Below, in pieces: positions 18,701 through 23,898 of a stretch of 27,003 nucleotides of DNA (position 1 is its first letter; each line of letters starts with the position of its first letter). Under the pieces are notes generated by a model, which was given only the letters and a program-made list of their open reading frames with translations, ran no database searches and was not told the origin of the DNA. The DNA is taken from IMG/VR virus record IMGVR_UViG_3300023176_002354, positions 1 to 27,003 of that record. One strand, written 5' to 3'. Source of the DNA: a virus. The translations under genes were made by a program, and so were the position numbers.

Positions 18701-20232
18701 TTTCTAATGTTATACTTAACACTAGTTGTATTTACTTGTGTTGTTAAGTTAATATCAAATTCGTACCTATCAGAAACTGCAATAACAAAAACGTCATATT
18801 GATTTCCATCACTTCCCTTTACTGTTCCAATATCACCAAGAGTAAAAATATGTGGATCGTAAGTTCTTACTCTATACTGAGCAGCACCATTTAATTTTAA
18901 TGCTACTTGTGTCAGTTGTTCTATCTCATATTCTGGTGTAGAATTAAGTACCCAAGAAGTTACATTTTGATCTTCACTATCTGAACCCAGTGAGACGATT
19001 TGAATTTGATCGCCTACTTGATAATAATATGATTTTTCTCTATCATATACCAGTTCACCCAAAACACCTGTTACTTTAACGCGAATTTCGTTACCATCGT
19101 CGTCAGTAGCATAAGCATAGTCTGGAGTTGTTATATCTGCATTTAATGGGATTGCTATTGGTGATTGTAATCCAAAAAATTGAGTCGTGTTCTTGCCACT
19201 GTATTGAATTTGATACTCTACATCATTATCATAAAATACCAATGTTCCTTCATTTTCAAAACTTAATGTTGAATCTACATCAAGATAGGTTTGTCCCGCT
19301 CCAACTGGATTGGTAATTTTAGTTTTTGGGTGTACTGAGAATACAAAGGTTTCTAGGTCTGGGTTATAATCCAGACTCATTTTATAATAAACTTCATTAC
19401 TACGAAAAATTTGTTCTACATCGGTGATTGTGCCCGATGCATTTTGAATTGTAGTTGTTTCATCTTGGAAAAGAGTTCTATTTACCAGATCTTGTGGATC
19501 TCCAAGAAGTGGTTTTACAACTAGATCTCTTGTAATTCTATAATCGGCATCAGATGGTTGAATGAGGAAGTCTCTTGGTTTTACTACCTTAACATCAACT
19601 CCCCAAATCAGTCTAAACAATAGATCAAATGAAGAGTTTGCACCCTTGGATGCATAAAAATCCTTTAATCTTGCAACAGCATTTTTTTCATTAACTTCTT
19701 CATAAAACTGGACATTATCAAATCCAGGAGCATACATTCTCTTATATTTTTTATAGATTTCTGCTATAAAAAGAGAATTTAAATTAAATACAGTATCCCC
19801 AGGAGAATGTGGTTCTTTGTTTGAATCAAGAAATGTTGGAAACTTGTCAATATTGTCAACGTATGAGGTAAAACCAACAAATCCTCTCACACATCCATCA
19901 AAAGATGTTAAGGTTTTTGTATCATACCTAATAATTTCATTTCCAATTTGAACCAATCCATCTCTAGGTGGAAACCCTTCGGTGCTTGTTACCTCTATGG
20001 ATTTTGTTGAATATCCAACGCTAGATGTCAATTCTGTTGAATATACAATTTCAGAAACATTATTTAATTGAGTATATTGATCAATATTATTAACAATATC
20101 TAATGGAGATCCAGGACTTTCTAAGTCTTTATAATATGCACGTAAGAATTCTACAAATTCTGGATAAGAATCTGAAACAAAATCAGGAACTTGATCTTGA
20201 ACTAAGTTTTGTATTTTTACTCTATTATCCAT
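6724..20232 (-). CDS. gp7: Giant gp7-like baseplate wedge protein with modular beta-rich extension (4502 aa)
   Basis: A single uninterrupted 4502-codon frame, over four times T4 gp7 (about 1032). Residues 1-235 resemble the C-terminal wedge core of T4 gp7: PDFVSDSYPEFVEFLRAYY, FIAEIYKKYK and DFYASKGANSSFDLLFR (near 188-205; T4 has DFYSTKGIEASYKFLFK). Its place between gp6 and gp8 agrees. The rest is a mosaic: a YHYH domain (about 1195-1345), a jelly-roll carbohydrate-binding-like module (about 1625-1800), three FNG modules (near 2700, 3005, 3890), two 'turn-RG' modules (near 70-115 and 2855-2920), HG(F/L)-x2-GD modules, tandem YDNVTG and IFPDGTQGY repeats (3190-3480), and many GxGY motifs (near 898, 1086, 1125, 3130, 3725, 4143). 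No signal peptide or membrane segment is seen. The ATG at 20232 follows gp6 by 3 bases with AAGG upstream. The wedge role is inferred from the N-terminus and position; the extension's function is unknown. Confidence 0.85.
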   Translation of the reverse strand: MDNRVKIQNLVQDQVPDFVSDSYPEFVEFLRAYYKDLESPGSPLDIVNNIDQYTQLNNVSEIVYSTELTSSVGYSTKSIEVTSTEGFPPRDGLVQIGNEIIRYDTKTLTSFDGCVRGFVGFTSYVDNIDKFPTFLDSNKEPHSPGDTVFNLNSLFIAEIYKKYKRMYAPGFDNVQFYEEVNEKNAVARLKDFYASKGANSSFDLLFRLIWGVDVKVVKPRDFLIQPSDADYRITRDLVVKPLLGDPQDLVNRTLFQDETTTIQNASGTITDVEQIFRSNEVYYKMSLDYNPDLETFVFSVHPKTKITNPVGAGQTYLDVDSTLSFENEGTLVFYDNDVEYQIQYSGKNTTQFFGLQSPIAIPLNADITTPDYAYATDDDGNEIRVKVTGVLGELVYDREKSYYYQVGDQIQIVSLGSDSEDQNVTSWVLNSTPEYEIEQLTQVALKLNGAAQYRVRTYDPHIFTLGDIGTVKGSDGNQYDVFVIAVSDRYEFDINLTTQVNTTSVKYNIRKGISKANSVNNPELNIFSSNVSNVYIKDNDRYVTSNSLPDYYNTPITIEDLSVTFSGQFDGFDINIGTNGFITGDAIYYNYNNNIGLDIQEGQYFVYKANASTIRLATSRSNIRSGIFIRVFGTVFNNKFELLKFKDRIIKSQSLIRKFSHPIPYDNYEETITSPGNTGMFLNGVELLNYKSSDTLYYGKIEEIVVSSPGDKNYDIINPPVLSIDDNIGVGSSIFGSGAEGVCNVRGSLTKIDIIDKGFDYVEEPKVTISGGNGIGAEAKCKLSKITHSVSFNAGSLYENVNLSNNTIGFSTFHKFRDYEKVLYSSQSQTEIGGLVNDSIYFVKDLDGKTIKLYNTADDAIVGVNTINFTAYGDGLQKISAFEKKNVISSIEVISGGSGYTNKTLYFNEDHVDIYSNTIVYPNHGYTDREIVRISTDDTLPVGLNSTSEYYVNVVDSNRFKVAEYITVGIGSTLQSDFNYVNKRFVNFGDGGTGTHNITYRPIEVKLEAPIGVTTTSGQNFAAKISPIFTGEIISISLKTNGNNYGDASILNYNRQPNIQLNSGVNAQLTPIVSAAGRIIGVIVNNVGSGYNSPPNIEILGSGDGAVLTPVIEDGKLTEVKIIESGFGYKQVDTILNVIPTGSGATFTAKIKSWSINLVERIIQAQKINPDDGIITSAITSDAGLQYTHGYLGRELRRKLLSTSLDNDGNTIYRDDIDNDTNSTLYHSPIVGWSYDGHPIYGPYGYADKEGGAIKRLNSGYSLILPANRPSTGDFPAGIFVEDYQFVGDGDLDIHNGRYCKTPEYPNGVYAYFSTINSTPEASGPLNGYLKPVFPYVIGDSYKSKPVEFNFSQFSSLDYININDSGWTRYTGKLGLLSNRTSYSGFLQPDQFAEGFTEIRSVTPGSVTKLNLVAPGDNYSLADSVFFDNVDTSGSGAYARISELAGKTVDSVSYEFDLLKSVQFVPSISDGRFIGIGSTDHNLKNGDIVSIQNLNILSTEFSKSYNVGISTNNLTLSTNVGDSASSGIVTYFNVSGNLVFPALSVNDLYLIGDETVKVLNVYQDDSRIKVQRAINGTSDPHFAGSNLKEKTRKLIVNTGFTTSTEYQLDTEYYFDPRESVIIPSENLILYSNPVPPELVSAWDYYTVGVGTGTVSYYSATAPDGSNDVAKVSFASTTGTGDGFGIEYSSTSLSATNHTISVFLKGNAGGEEVYIIVDDGLAYYSSKVTLTRFWRRYSFQAFTGSGSHTLKIGTYGPQTLTSNTSPTFYVWGAQIETGTLRSTLYETNGSALSRSADVSGLLSLSNPGVTQKELIKSTIHSFYLPSHGFKTGDLLTYNVGSGFTGVKVSTGTTQFPLEDGTKLYAAVYDADFIGISTQQVGVGSTGQFVGVGSEGLLIYDLVDYGTGEIHSFNTNKTSTIVGDVYKKYAKVTTKINHGLTEGDQIVFNAVSGIQTTVTVAYDDLNRRMVINQKSFIDSDVDIDRNSITIPNHGFKNGAKVIYNSPSPSVGLTNAQIYYVIVLDDNTISLSDYYYDVITSNESVQIIDIETQSLGFISEVNPEIFCYRNSTVIFDLSDQTLAANSLPAFNFFLYTDENFSDEFFTTEENTGDFNVKTSGTIGEPGAKLELIIDENVPTTLYYNLEPIRYNGAAASKLEIISDNFNIKNPNKLSVSYSKFNLKANVTGVTSATFNYPLLDTPEKILYPNNEALLSYTTTSLSAIGPVAKVSLDSIGRNYRKLPNIAEIVSIGGTGAIFLPASTNLGQVDEVVLTDIGFDYPSDKTLNPAAQFPYTYKIEPLSKFSQIKIVNPGINYFVPPQLVVLDGFTGRVNTEASLKYDIGDTEVTIVRNTTGLYNITPKILPINNPNGIRIDDITYDPGNYNVTIGFAVTFTTAEDYPFKVGDKVIVENTNIDATVNGTGYNSSDFGYALFTLTAIDPNIGGETPTITYNLQDYLKPGQVPGNFDSFDSFGTVTPESYFPQFDIDLAKDSFRSGEIIVAQDDNRGVVQFYDFRNEYLRVRSKIPFKVDDLIIGQSSQNQGLISSVDGISGKYLISSNSITKKGFLRDTGKLNYAFQRVHDNDYYQYFSYSIRSSIDYKDWNPLVSALTHTSGFKKFSELVIDSYDPSIVGITTAQDLNVLIAISDLTQVVDLNTVRDFDIGREKSIDVSGDLVSNEILFNLPFLAQYQEFIGNRVLAVDDFSDQFNGEKRDFELFSDGNKVFEIEFSGNDATKISVGEGTIDITNHYFVSGELVQYIPPNNDFANAIQITPTDFGPGIGTTSLLPSQFYIIKQDNQKVRVATSATNALLFNPIGVGLTGVGIGSTHIFRAIEPNNRMLITINGTIQSPMVGTAYTVALASTAGIGSTVIDMVGVTSVFGGDLVRFEDEVVLIAAVDNVANTLTVRRGWMGTAEVSHSAGVVGTKQVGNFNVVNNDLHLIEGPWGNIPVGLGTTALNSGEVDYTGLTTSSRFSGRIFLRSALNQAFTTSFLPAYDNNYVYDDISDQFNGINTSFYLKYNGNDIDNISAQNTIVLIDDIFQGPQRLGNVLTNIEGDYKLEGGGGQLLLGFNGEVTDPNNHNDINVNRVPRGGVIVSVASKAGYGYQPLVSAGGTAVVSAAGTITAIAIGNTGSGYRSGLQTVSVGIETASYGAANITAVGVATVVDGHVIGVAITNPQVFYAPREVANIGYSSVTGITTVTTSTPHNLSLGDEVQVVGAAFTCDYYPPVNVTNALYDNVTGIMTVTVGGASTLTVNGFFYDNVTGLATVTTVEPHKFVPQTAIGRSFSLAGLALTCVGYGQTFGVYDFTYDNITGLATVFTIGDHGLSNGETFKMRELAFNCPVGGPTGYGQTFTITQFQYDNVTGLSTVTTSSSFIGVIGIGSDIRLDNLEFTCPGGSGITTTIFPDGTQGYTFTVTNIIASDQFEINVGPSTISHTYVENDAGQVTAGLTTSIFPDGTQGYFFDVVTVGTTTSFTVNVGPSTISHTYASGGVIQVGINTNIFPGNSVVSPLGDIFGVLSAPDSYTLTFNAGISTIRHEYVSGGSLTVGHKLKVGTDVILTGLAFTCSYDGGVGILTHPRITDPTYCGTQVTRMNSLYDFEINVGVTTAESFYNSGGIVEEIILAPRQINNSPTGQDPGANGTAITKIVDDYTFIINSGPSPYTHAYKRCGEVRRPLDVVFDAPLTYYNIPLVYHPGESGFGTGATVDLVPSNDSTILNFEINNFGYGYGSGERLTVAIGGTVGIPTFATITSNAVTPVFDGANYYSVTDATYDPVSGNSTLTIGIHTLTTADTVRIANKSLLFRCASDDYSAILAYPRPGIDSNIANQDVGITSYTSTTITVFAGSSPVGKQFPHTFVGLATYLPFELTIDRTFQSKFSGWNVGEFIVLDEIDPFFNGARRLFPLSVNGESISFFAKANSGINLQSNLLVFVNDILQTPGEGYQFNGGSTLRFTEAPKGGVSGFSTTGDKAKIFMYTGTQTIDVRTVDVLPSVEVGDEVQLYSNVDTTFTQDPRLVMDIKAADKVITNNYAGQGVTLNELFERPLSWTKQTVDKIIDNNYIGKDRVYYEPIINPSTNIISNVGLADSSVYVYSIRPLFDNPFEGISVQDRSVIEIISGDELVPATVDAVLGVGGSVSNLLITNPGYGYTSTPDVTIQKPYDNGTQAIGGLTIGAGGSVTTATVSTGGTNYYYGPLKAMSLQQQGSGFPPVDTNTNFFRSARLKTESGIGFGAVADIEISTINFNVASFSVLEGGTNYQVGDTLFVDTYDNVGLATTSRKWALGAPIKFKVIEIEPPEVLVAPPKRAVEECQFITFEGDYGIIVGVGTTTIGAGTSLGVALDLFIPFNSEIREGLSITLPGITTGDLFNITKTNFIGAAQTSLGADGSIVGVSTIHADMMCECIDYYTKQSVVPAGINGLGTTVGFGTTVTTVIISLQSAGANNVVGLGTTAYYGEYTWGKIGLPVRTTNQVWNSNHGVSQAGIVTNPVIRRKNPLKYLGYLN
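9830..10670 (-). repeat. Internal tandem repeats in the giant gp7-like gene
   Basis: Five protein modules start with YDN(V/I)TG followed by (L/I)xTV (one diverged copy reads YSSVTG). At DNA level they share a core close to CCAGTAACATTATCATA on the plus strand near 10142, 10294, 10444 and 10512, with a weaker copy near 10655. To the left lie two copies of a unit containing IFPDGTQGY and VGPSTISHTY, with near-identical DNA around 9775 and 9925 and around 9850 and 10010. The DNA similarity implies fairly recent duplication within the gene. Confidence 0.8.
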
Positions 20233-20235
20233 ATT

Positions 20236-22146
20236 TTATAACCTTACGTATTCTCCGTTTAAGTAACTAGATGATACTATATATTGAGTTCCAGAGAGGT
20301 CTATTCCAGAAGCTATAGTGTCTGCTATCATATCAACGCTAGATTTTGAAGTATCTAACTGCAGGTATAAATCCTGTAAACCAATAACATCATTTGATTG
20401 AGGTATCATTGATACTTCGACAATATTATCGCCAAGTTTTTTCTTTGAAGTGGAGATAATGTTAACTGCGTTTACACGAATCTCACCTCTCAAATAATCA
20501 ATTGTACCAAAATCCTTTCTAATGATTACTGGTTCGTTTTTTGCATCTAATTTGAATAAGAAAATTGATCCAGTCTCTTGATCTGTATTTGGTAAATCGC
20601 TAAAATAAACCGTACCAGTAATTCCTGATACTTGCAAACCACTGGTTTTAATATTGTATCCATTCAATGATTTAATGTGAACTCTATTTCCAAAACAAAT
20701 TTCATATTCAGCAAAAATACCAGGAGGAGATACTTTCACATCTCTTCTCAAAAATATAGTAGTAATGTTTGATGTGATTGCTGCAGCAGAATCATCAATA
20801 AGTTTTAAGAACTTACTGTATTTGAATCTAGAACCATATCTATTTAACTCATCAGAAGAAGCAAATAATTCAATATTTTTCTTAACCTCTTCCTTTATTT
20901 GAGATGCGGAACCAAGATTTTGGTTGTAATAAACATTAGAATCATACTCAATATAAAGATATTTTAAATCAATAAACTCTGGTATAATTCCAGCAACAGA
21001 ATATTTTCTAAGTAATGTCTTTATATTATCTTTTACAATGTTTGGAACGTAATCACCATTTTTTGGTTTGATAGATATGAATACTTTTCCATATTTTGGT
21101 GGAGTCAATTCTTCACCACCATAAACTGATACTGAATCTGTTTCTGGGTATAGAGATGGAATCAGTGCCTCATAGTCCCCTGCAGTAACTGCTCTATTTT
21201 GTGATGCATAGACTCTAGGAGCCAACTTCTTAATCGACTCTACAGATTCAATTGGGGATCCATAACCAGCAGATTCTACAACACTAACCAAAGGAGAGGT
21301 TATCTTTAATAAACTTCCATTGTTATCAACAAATCTTCCCGTAAATCTAAACTTGTCTATTCCATTCCCATTTTCTGCGTTTGTTACAACATAAGTTACG
21401 ATAATAAAATTATCATTCTTAAGCTTACTACCAAATGTACCATCACCAAAAATTAATTCATATCTTTGGTCATCTATTTCATTAATGAAAAATACATCAT
21501 CGGTTCTAGATACATTTGTTAAATTAGATGCCTGTCTATAGTAACGAGTAACATTACTATTCTTACTCTCTCTTACTTCAACTCTAATCAGACTTGTATC
21601 AATTCTTGGATTCTGCAATATGAATCTTTGATTCTTTTTGTTGCTATCAACAGTAAATGTATTTTGAATGTACCCACCTTCAAAAATTTCTAACTCTTCA
21701 AAAACTGCAGTAGAATTTGATACTGGAACAGTAACGTCATCTGGTATTGAATAGACGTAACTAAGTCCACCATAACTTGCTGCTGTGGTAGCAACAATGC
21801 CCTTTTTTAAGGTAACTGAGACTATATTTGCTGATAGATCAGTTAAATTTAATGCAAACTGAACTTTTGCCCTAGATGCAGTTACTGAACGAGGGAGATA
21901 TCCAAGATTCCTTGCTAATGATACTACATTCTCTCTGAGAGTTGCTCCATCAAGAAACACCTCATTGGTCAACATGTTGGCATTATAAGCACTTATGTAA
22001 GTGTTATATGCTAACGTGTCTAAAAGAACAGAAAAATTTGACCCCTCAAAATCATAGTCAGTAAAGTTACCATCGGCTCTTAGGTAACTTTTAATTGACT
22101 CTTTGATTTCTGCAAAATCTAGACTTGCTACGTTGACTATTGACAT
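20236..22146 (-). CDS. gp6: Baseplate wedge protein gp6 (baseplate J-like)
   Basis: 636 residues, close to T4 gp6 (660). Residues 28-50 (FTDYDFEGSNFSVLLDTLAYNT) match the T4 motif FLDYDFEGSRLNVLCDLLAYNT. This is followed by TLRENVVSLARNLGYLPRS, the equivalent of the T4 stretch ending DNGYLPTS. A later block, AVTAGDYEALIPSLYPETDSVSVYGGEE, fits the baseplate J-like core. In T4, gp6 dimers join neighbouring wedges into the ring around the hub. The ATG directly abuts the gp25 stop (TAA-ATG) with no clear ribosome site, so translational coupling to gp25 is likely. The next gene starts 3 bases after its stop. No truncation or frameshift seen. Confidence 0.95.
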   Translation of the reverse strand: MSIVNVASLDFAEIKESIKSYLRADGNFTDYDFEGSNFSVLLDTLAYNTYISAYNANMLTNEVFLDGATLRENVVSLARNLGYLPRSVTASRAKVQFALNLTDLSANIVSVTLKKGIVATTAASYGGLSYVYSIPDDVTVPVSNSTAVFEELEIFEGGYIQNTFTVDSNKKNQRFILQNPRIDTSLIRVEVRESKNSNVTRYYRQASNLTNVSRTDDVFFINEIDDQRYELIFGDGTFGSKLKNDNFIIVTYVVTNAENGNGIDKFRFTGRFVDNNGSLLKITSPLVSVVESAGYGSPIESVESIKKLAPRVYASQNRAVTAGDYEALIPSLYPETDSVSVYGGEELTPPKYGKVFISIKPKNGDYVPNIVKDNIKTLLRKYSVAGIIPEFIDLKYLYIEYDSNVYYNQNLGSASQIKEEVKKNIELFASSDELNRYGSRFKYSKFLKLIDDSAAAITSNITTIFLRRDVKVSPPGIFAEYEICFGNRVHIKSLNGYNIKTSGLQVSGITGTVYFSDLPNTDQETGSIFLFKLDAKNEPVIIRKDFGTIDYLRGEIRVNAVNIISTSKKKLGDNIVEVSMIPQSNDVIGLQDLYLQLDTSKSSVDMIADTIASGIDLSGTQYIVSSSYLNGEYVRL

Positions 22147-22548
22147 TTATCGAGTTGGTAGTAATACAAATTGCAACTGTTGGGGTTGAGCGTCAATACC
22201 CACAATATAGTATTTTATAGTTACTTCCATTAGATTCTCATCTTCTTTTGGAGTAACAATAACTTCTTTTAGGTCAACTCTAGGTTCATTGTTTTTTATA
22301 ACATTTATTATTTCATCTTTTAATGAACTAGCAGCAAAAAAGTCAATATTTTCAAATAATAATCTATTTACGTCACTTCCAAGACTTGGATTAAAAAATC
22401 TTTCACCACGAACAGTCAAAACTAAATTTTGAACAGAGCGTGCAATAGCATATTCATTCTTTAATATGACCAAATCTTTTGTCAAGGGGTTAGACCTTAA
22501 CGAAAGACTTATATCTTTAAACCCCTTACTGACACGCTCTAAAGGCAT
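22147..22548 (-). CDS. gp25: Baseplate wedge protein gp25
   Basis: 133 residues from the ATG at 22548, starting MPLERVSKGFKDISLS, the usual beginning of cyanophage gp25; T4 gp25 is of similar size. NPLTKDLVILKNEYAIARSV and VRGERFFNPSLGSDV are typical of the GPW/gp25 family. Family members sit in the inner wedge with gp6. An in-frame TTG at 22560 would add four residues (MINI) and has AAGG at better spacing (7 bases, against 19 for the ATG), so the start is not settled. It is the first gene of the wedge operon and is coupled to gp6 by a TAA-ATG junction. A late-promoter match lies about 30 bases upstream. Confidence 0.93.
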   Translation of the reverse strand: MPLERVSKGFKDISLSLRSNPLTKDLVILKNEYAIARSVQNLVLTVRGERFFNPSLGSDVNRLLFENIDFFAASSLKDEIINVIKNNEPRVDLKEVIVTPKEDENLMEVTIKYYIVGIDAQPQQLQFVLLPTR

Positions 22549-22577
22549 GATATTTATCAAAAGTTTACCTTATGACT

Positions 22578-22585
22578 TATTTATC
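22578..22585 (-). promoter_or_regulatory. Candidate T4-type late promoter for the gp25-gp6-gp7 operon
   Basis: GATAAATA on the minus strand, one base off the T4 late consensus, in the gap between the 72-residue gene and gp25. A second copy of the same 9-base word TGATAAATA lies at 22551-22559, just before the gp25 ATG. That copy is too close to be useful as a promoter for the ATG form. Placement before a late structural operon supports the call. Confidence 0.6.
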
Positions 22586-22599
22586 ACAATTATTTTGAG

Positions 22600-22818
22600 T
22601 TATTGATGCCAACGCTCAACAAAATCATCGAATCCACCAGCACCTCCACAGGGACGTGCCATACGATCTTCTGGAACTGGGTAAAGTTCTTCTTTTCTTT
22701 TGTTACGATTGCGTTCTGATGCCATATTTAAGAGTCTATCACTATCAGTTTCAGTGATGAGGGTCATTCCCTCTTCAATAAAGTCAGTTGATTTATCAAC
22801 TTCAAAGTGATTTCCCAT
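22600..22818 (-). CDS. Hypothetical 72-residue acidic/basic phage protein
   Basis: Begins MGNHFEVDKSTDFIEEGMTL and ends FDDFVERWHQ. A basic patch (SERNRNKRKEELYPVPEDR) sits mid-protein and a short glycine-rich stretch (PCGGAGG) near the end. No known domain recognised; no membrane segment. The ribosome site is the best in the window: AGGAG, 7 bases before ATG. That site is part of a possible 7-bp hairpin (22827-22847). The gene lies between the 234-residue gene (50 bases upstream) and gp25 (about 40 bases downstream, across a late-promoter match). Confidence 0.75.
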   Translation of the reverse strand: MGNHFEVDKSTDFIEEGMTLITETDSDRLLNMASERNRNKRKEELYPVPEDRMARPCGGAGGFDDFVERWHQ

Positions 22819-22826
22819 TTTTTTGC

Positions 22827-22847
22827 TCCTGATTTGTTAGATCAGAA
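22827..22847 (-). promoter_or_regulatory. Hairpin covering the ribosome site of the 72-residue gene
   Basis: On the minus strand TTCTGAT and ATCAGGA pair around the loop CTAACAA (one G-T pair). The 3' arm includes most of the AGGAG ribosome site. Such a structure could lower or condition translation; only the pairing is seen. Confidence 0.4.
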
Positions 22848-22868
22848 CTTTTAGAGGGGTTGCTATCC

Positions 22869-23573
22869 CTATTCAGCGTTAATGCACCGAGGATCGCATG
22901 GATTCATACCACAATTTTCGCAAATTTTATGTTCTTTTTCTGTTTTCCAAAAATATTCGTCAGTATCGCCAAGTCTTCCCCAAGAAATTCCATTTTCAAC
23001 CTGAAAAATGTGTGTAGATACCTTAAAATCAGGAGTTTTTGGAGTTTCTGGTGTAATAGAGAGGTCATACATCCTCATTCTATTGTTTGGATAGAGTCCA
23101 AACTGCCCATTTTCCAATAGAATACAATTATGTGACTTATGTTCGTCTGGTTTCTCACTAACATTAGTGTCTATAATATCTATATCTGCATGGAAGTTGT
23201 CCAAAGTAAACAGATATTGACCTTTTAAGAATCCATGGTTGCGAGTAAACACCTCAAATTGCATTGTACTGATAAATTGCTTCTGAATGCAACGTATTCC
23301 ATAGTCCATACAGTTCCAGAACTGTAGGTTAGGAAGGTCCAGATCGGGGTCTGGAAGCGTCTGTGCCGAGAGAAACGCGCTGATAGGTAGTTTATCATAC
23401 ATGGCACCATATTCTGGTAAATATGTCTCAAAATAAAAAGCGCGTCCAGGTATGGACTTTGCCGATACCCAGACGCCCTCTACAAATTCACCAAATCCAT
23501 CTTGAAAGTCTCTTAGATATTCTTTACGTACCCATACTTTTTGGGATGGAAGATTGGTGACTAATTGACTCAT
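22869..23573 (-). CDS. Conserved-looking 234-residue protein with C-terminal four-cysteine cluster
   Basis: I recognise the type (cyanophage conserved protein starting MSQLVTNLPSQKVWVRKEYL) but not a function. The body is mixed, rich in aromatic residues, and contains no membrane segment. The tail CENCGMNPCDPRC has cysteines 218, 221, 226 and 230 (C-x2-C-x4-C-x3-C), the spacing of a small metal-binding knuckle; this is inferred from spacing only. The ATG lies 2 bases after the stop of the 49-residue gene, and the end of that gene (AAAGG) serves as ribosome site, so the two are likely co-translated. Confidence 0.85.
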   Translation of the reverse strand: MSQLVTNLPSQKVWVRKEYLRDFQDGFGEFVEGVWVSAKSIPGRAFYFETYLPEYGAMYDKLPISAFLSAQTLPDPDLDLPNLQFWNCMDYGIRCIQKQFISTMQFEVFTRNHGFLKGQYLFTLDNFHADIDIIDTNVSEKPDEHKSHNCILLENGQFGLYPNNRMRMYDLSITPETPKTPDFKVSTHIFQVENGISWGRLGDTDEYFWKTEKEHKICENCGMNPCDPRCINAE

Positions 23574-23575
23574 GT

Positions 23576-23725
23576 TTAACCTTTACCTTGACCGCGATAA
23601 CGTTTACGCTTAGCATTCCGAGAGCTTGCGCTATATTTGGTATGCTGTCCTGCTCCTTGCCGAGTTTTTTTGGGTTTGGACTCGATGATTTTTTTATTAG
23701 TCAGAGAAGATTTGAGACGTGCCAT
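23576..23725 (-). CDS. Small very basic 49-residue protein
   Basis: Reads MARLKSSLTNKKIIESKPKK then TRQGAGQHTKYSASSRNAKR and ends KRYRGQGKG. About a third of the residues are Lys or Arg and there are almost no acidic ones, so binding to nucleic acid is plausible but not shown. It resembles a small conserved cyanophage protein I have seen without an assigned function. It sits exactly between its neighbours (2-base gaps on both sides: TAATTATG before, TAAACATG after), which strongly supports it as a real gene despite its size. Confidence 0.8.
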   Translation of the reverse strand: MARLKSSLTNKKIIESKPKKTRQGAGQHTKYSASSRNAKRKRYRGQGKG

Positions 23726-23727
23726 AA

Positions 23728-23898
23728 TTATTCAGAAGTTTCAAAAAGTGGATCGAGGTAAATGAGGGAGGGATCAATGTCCTCCCCCTCATAGTATTTT
23801 TCAGAGATTTCTTGAAGTACCTCAGAGGCATCTTCAATAGTGAGGTTCTGATATAATGCTCTGCCATTATAGCAGAGATTATAGAGTTTTTCTTTCAT
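23728..23898 (-). CDS. Conserved-type 56-residue protein
   Basis: Starts MKEKLYNLCYNGRALYQNLT and continues with EDASEVLQEISEKYYEGEDI, an acidic, probably helical protein. A longer frame exists upstream to 23946, but the ATG at 23898 overlaps the glycosyltransferase stop by one base (TGATG), the usual sign of translational coupling, so I take that start. No function recognised; it looks like a short protein common next to the glycosyltransferase-like gene in cyanophages. Confidence 0.78.
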   Translation of the reverse strand: MKEKLYNLCYNGRALYQNLTIEDASEVLQEISEKYYEGEDIDPSLIYLDPLFETSE

